A stretch of 64,000 bases of DNA, from assembly GCF_900110265.1 (NCBI RefSeq), contig NZ_FODB01000004.1:1-64000 (forward strand), written 5' to 3'. The position numbers and the translations under genes were made by a program. Below the pieces are notes generated by a model, which was given only the letters and a program-made list of their open reading frames with translations, did not search any database and was not told the DNA's origin. Source of the stretch: Vreelandella aquamarina. GTDB taxonomy: Bacteria; Pseudomonadota; Gammaproteobacteria; Pseudomonadales; Halomonadaceae. Below, one piece after another: positions 63,496 through 64,000 of this stretch; position 1 is the first letter of the stretch; every line of letters begins with the position of its first letter.

Positions 63496-64000
63496 TTGAA
63501 ACCGGTAAGAGTAGGCATTTGTGGGTTAGGCACTGTGGGTGGCGGCACCTTCAACGTATTAACGCGCAACGCGGATGATATTAGCCGCCGCGCAGGCCGC
63601 CCGATTGTGATTGAGCAGGTTGCCCACCGCAGTATTCATCCCGACTGCGATATTACCGGCATTAACGCGACATCCGATGTCTTCGAGGTGGCGAACAACC
63701 CCAACGTAGATGTGCTGGTCGAGCTGATTGGCGGATACGATATTGCCCGCGAGCTGGTGCTCACCGCGATTGCCAACGGCAAGCACGTGGTCACCGCCAA
63801 CAAGGCGCTGATCGCCGTTCACGGTAACGAGATTTTCCGTGCGGCCCATGAAAAGGGCGTGATCGTTGCCTTTGAAGCCGCCGTCGCGGGGGGGATTCCC
63901 GTCATCAAATCGCTGCGTGAAGGCCTGGGTGCTAACCGTATCGAGTGGGTCGCGGGCATTATCAACGGCACCGGTAACTTCATTCTGACTCACATGCGCG
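63496..64000 (+). CDS. hom: Homoserine dehydrogenase (N-terminal part, runs off the window)
   Basis: A TTG start at 63496 behind AAGGGGAAG opens the frame KPVRVGICGLGTVGGGTFNV, the NAD(P) Rossmann motif, followed by VDVLVELIGGYDIARELVLT, GKHVVTANKALIA and VAGGIPVIKSLREGL, then INGTGNFIL near the window end. This is a stand-alone homoserine dehydrogenase (threonine/methionine branch) without an aspartokinase domain. The C-terminus, including any ACT domain, is outside the window. Confidence 0.95.
   Translation, partial: MKPVRVGICGLGTVGGGTFNVLTRNADDISRRAGRPIVIEQVAHRSIHPDCDITGINATSDVFEVANNPNVDVLVELIGGYDIARELVLTAIANGKHVVTANKALIAVHGNEIFRAAHEKGVIVAFEAAVAGGIPVIKSLREGLGANRIEWVAGIINGTGNFILTHMR

Overview
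The window looks like a chromosomal segment of a Halomonas-like gammaproteobacterium. This rests on the E. coli-like NarGHJI and NarXL proteins, the ffh-rpsP-rimM-trmD-rplS block, minCDE, xerD-dsbC-hom, a PhaB-type reductase, rRNA and tRNA sequences of gammaproteobacterial type, and many acidic, moderately GC-rich proteins. The genus is inferred from overall similarity; no search was run.

Layout. 1-900: end of an rRNA operon (23S 3' end, 5S, two terminators) and a small acidic lipoprotein. 0.9-11.6 kb: mostly housekeeping or poorly characterised genes (Tim44-like protein, isochorismatase-like hydrolase, YaaA, aldo/keto reductase, Sel1 protein, DEDD exonuclease, LOG-family protein, DUF501, thioesterase, HNH-like protein, CnoX/YbbN), including a PatB/MalY C-S lyase gene broken by one in-frame amber codon. 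11.6-15.6 kb: an accessory patch with a deleted initiator-tRNA relic, an IS30 transposase remnant, a HigB/HigA-like toxin-antitoxin pair and a primase-helicase fusion lacking an ordinary start codon.

15.6-42.6 kb is a nitrate-respiration and NO-defence region. It holds narK2-usp-narK1, narXL, hmp, nnrS, nsrR, narGHJI, a parvulin gene and the molybdenum-cofactor genes moaB, moeA and moaA with a DGC zinc-binding protein. NarX and NarL sense nitrate/nitrite. NarK transporters move nitrate and nitrite. NarGHI reduces nitrate at the membrane, with NarJ and the Moco genes maturing the enzyme. Hmp and NnrS deal with nitric oxide and are probably repressed by NsrR through two boxes in their shared promoter. 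Two paralogous Yip1-membrane-protein plus DUF488 pairs lie on either side of narK/narXL; both Yip1 genes have a TATCATA-type palindrome about 40 bp upstream, and one is divergent from a MarR regulator. The region ends in a small Xre/excisionase-like module next to an initiator tRNA gene.

42.6-64 kb: phaB, a DUF349 coiled-coil protein, minCDE, sbcB, an M16 protease gene translationally coupled to a SRAP-family gene that has lost its catalytic residues, a TetR-plsC pair, a CorC/CNNM-type protein, a CcsA-like membrane protein, ffh, rpsP-rimM-trmD-rplS, xerD, dsbC and the start of hom. No CRISPR array, intact prophage or intact insertion sequence was seen. The least explained items are the inactive-looking SRAP/M16 pair, the duplicated Yip1/DUF488 modules with shared operators, and the primase-helicase in the tRNA-relic patch.
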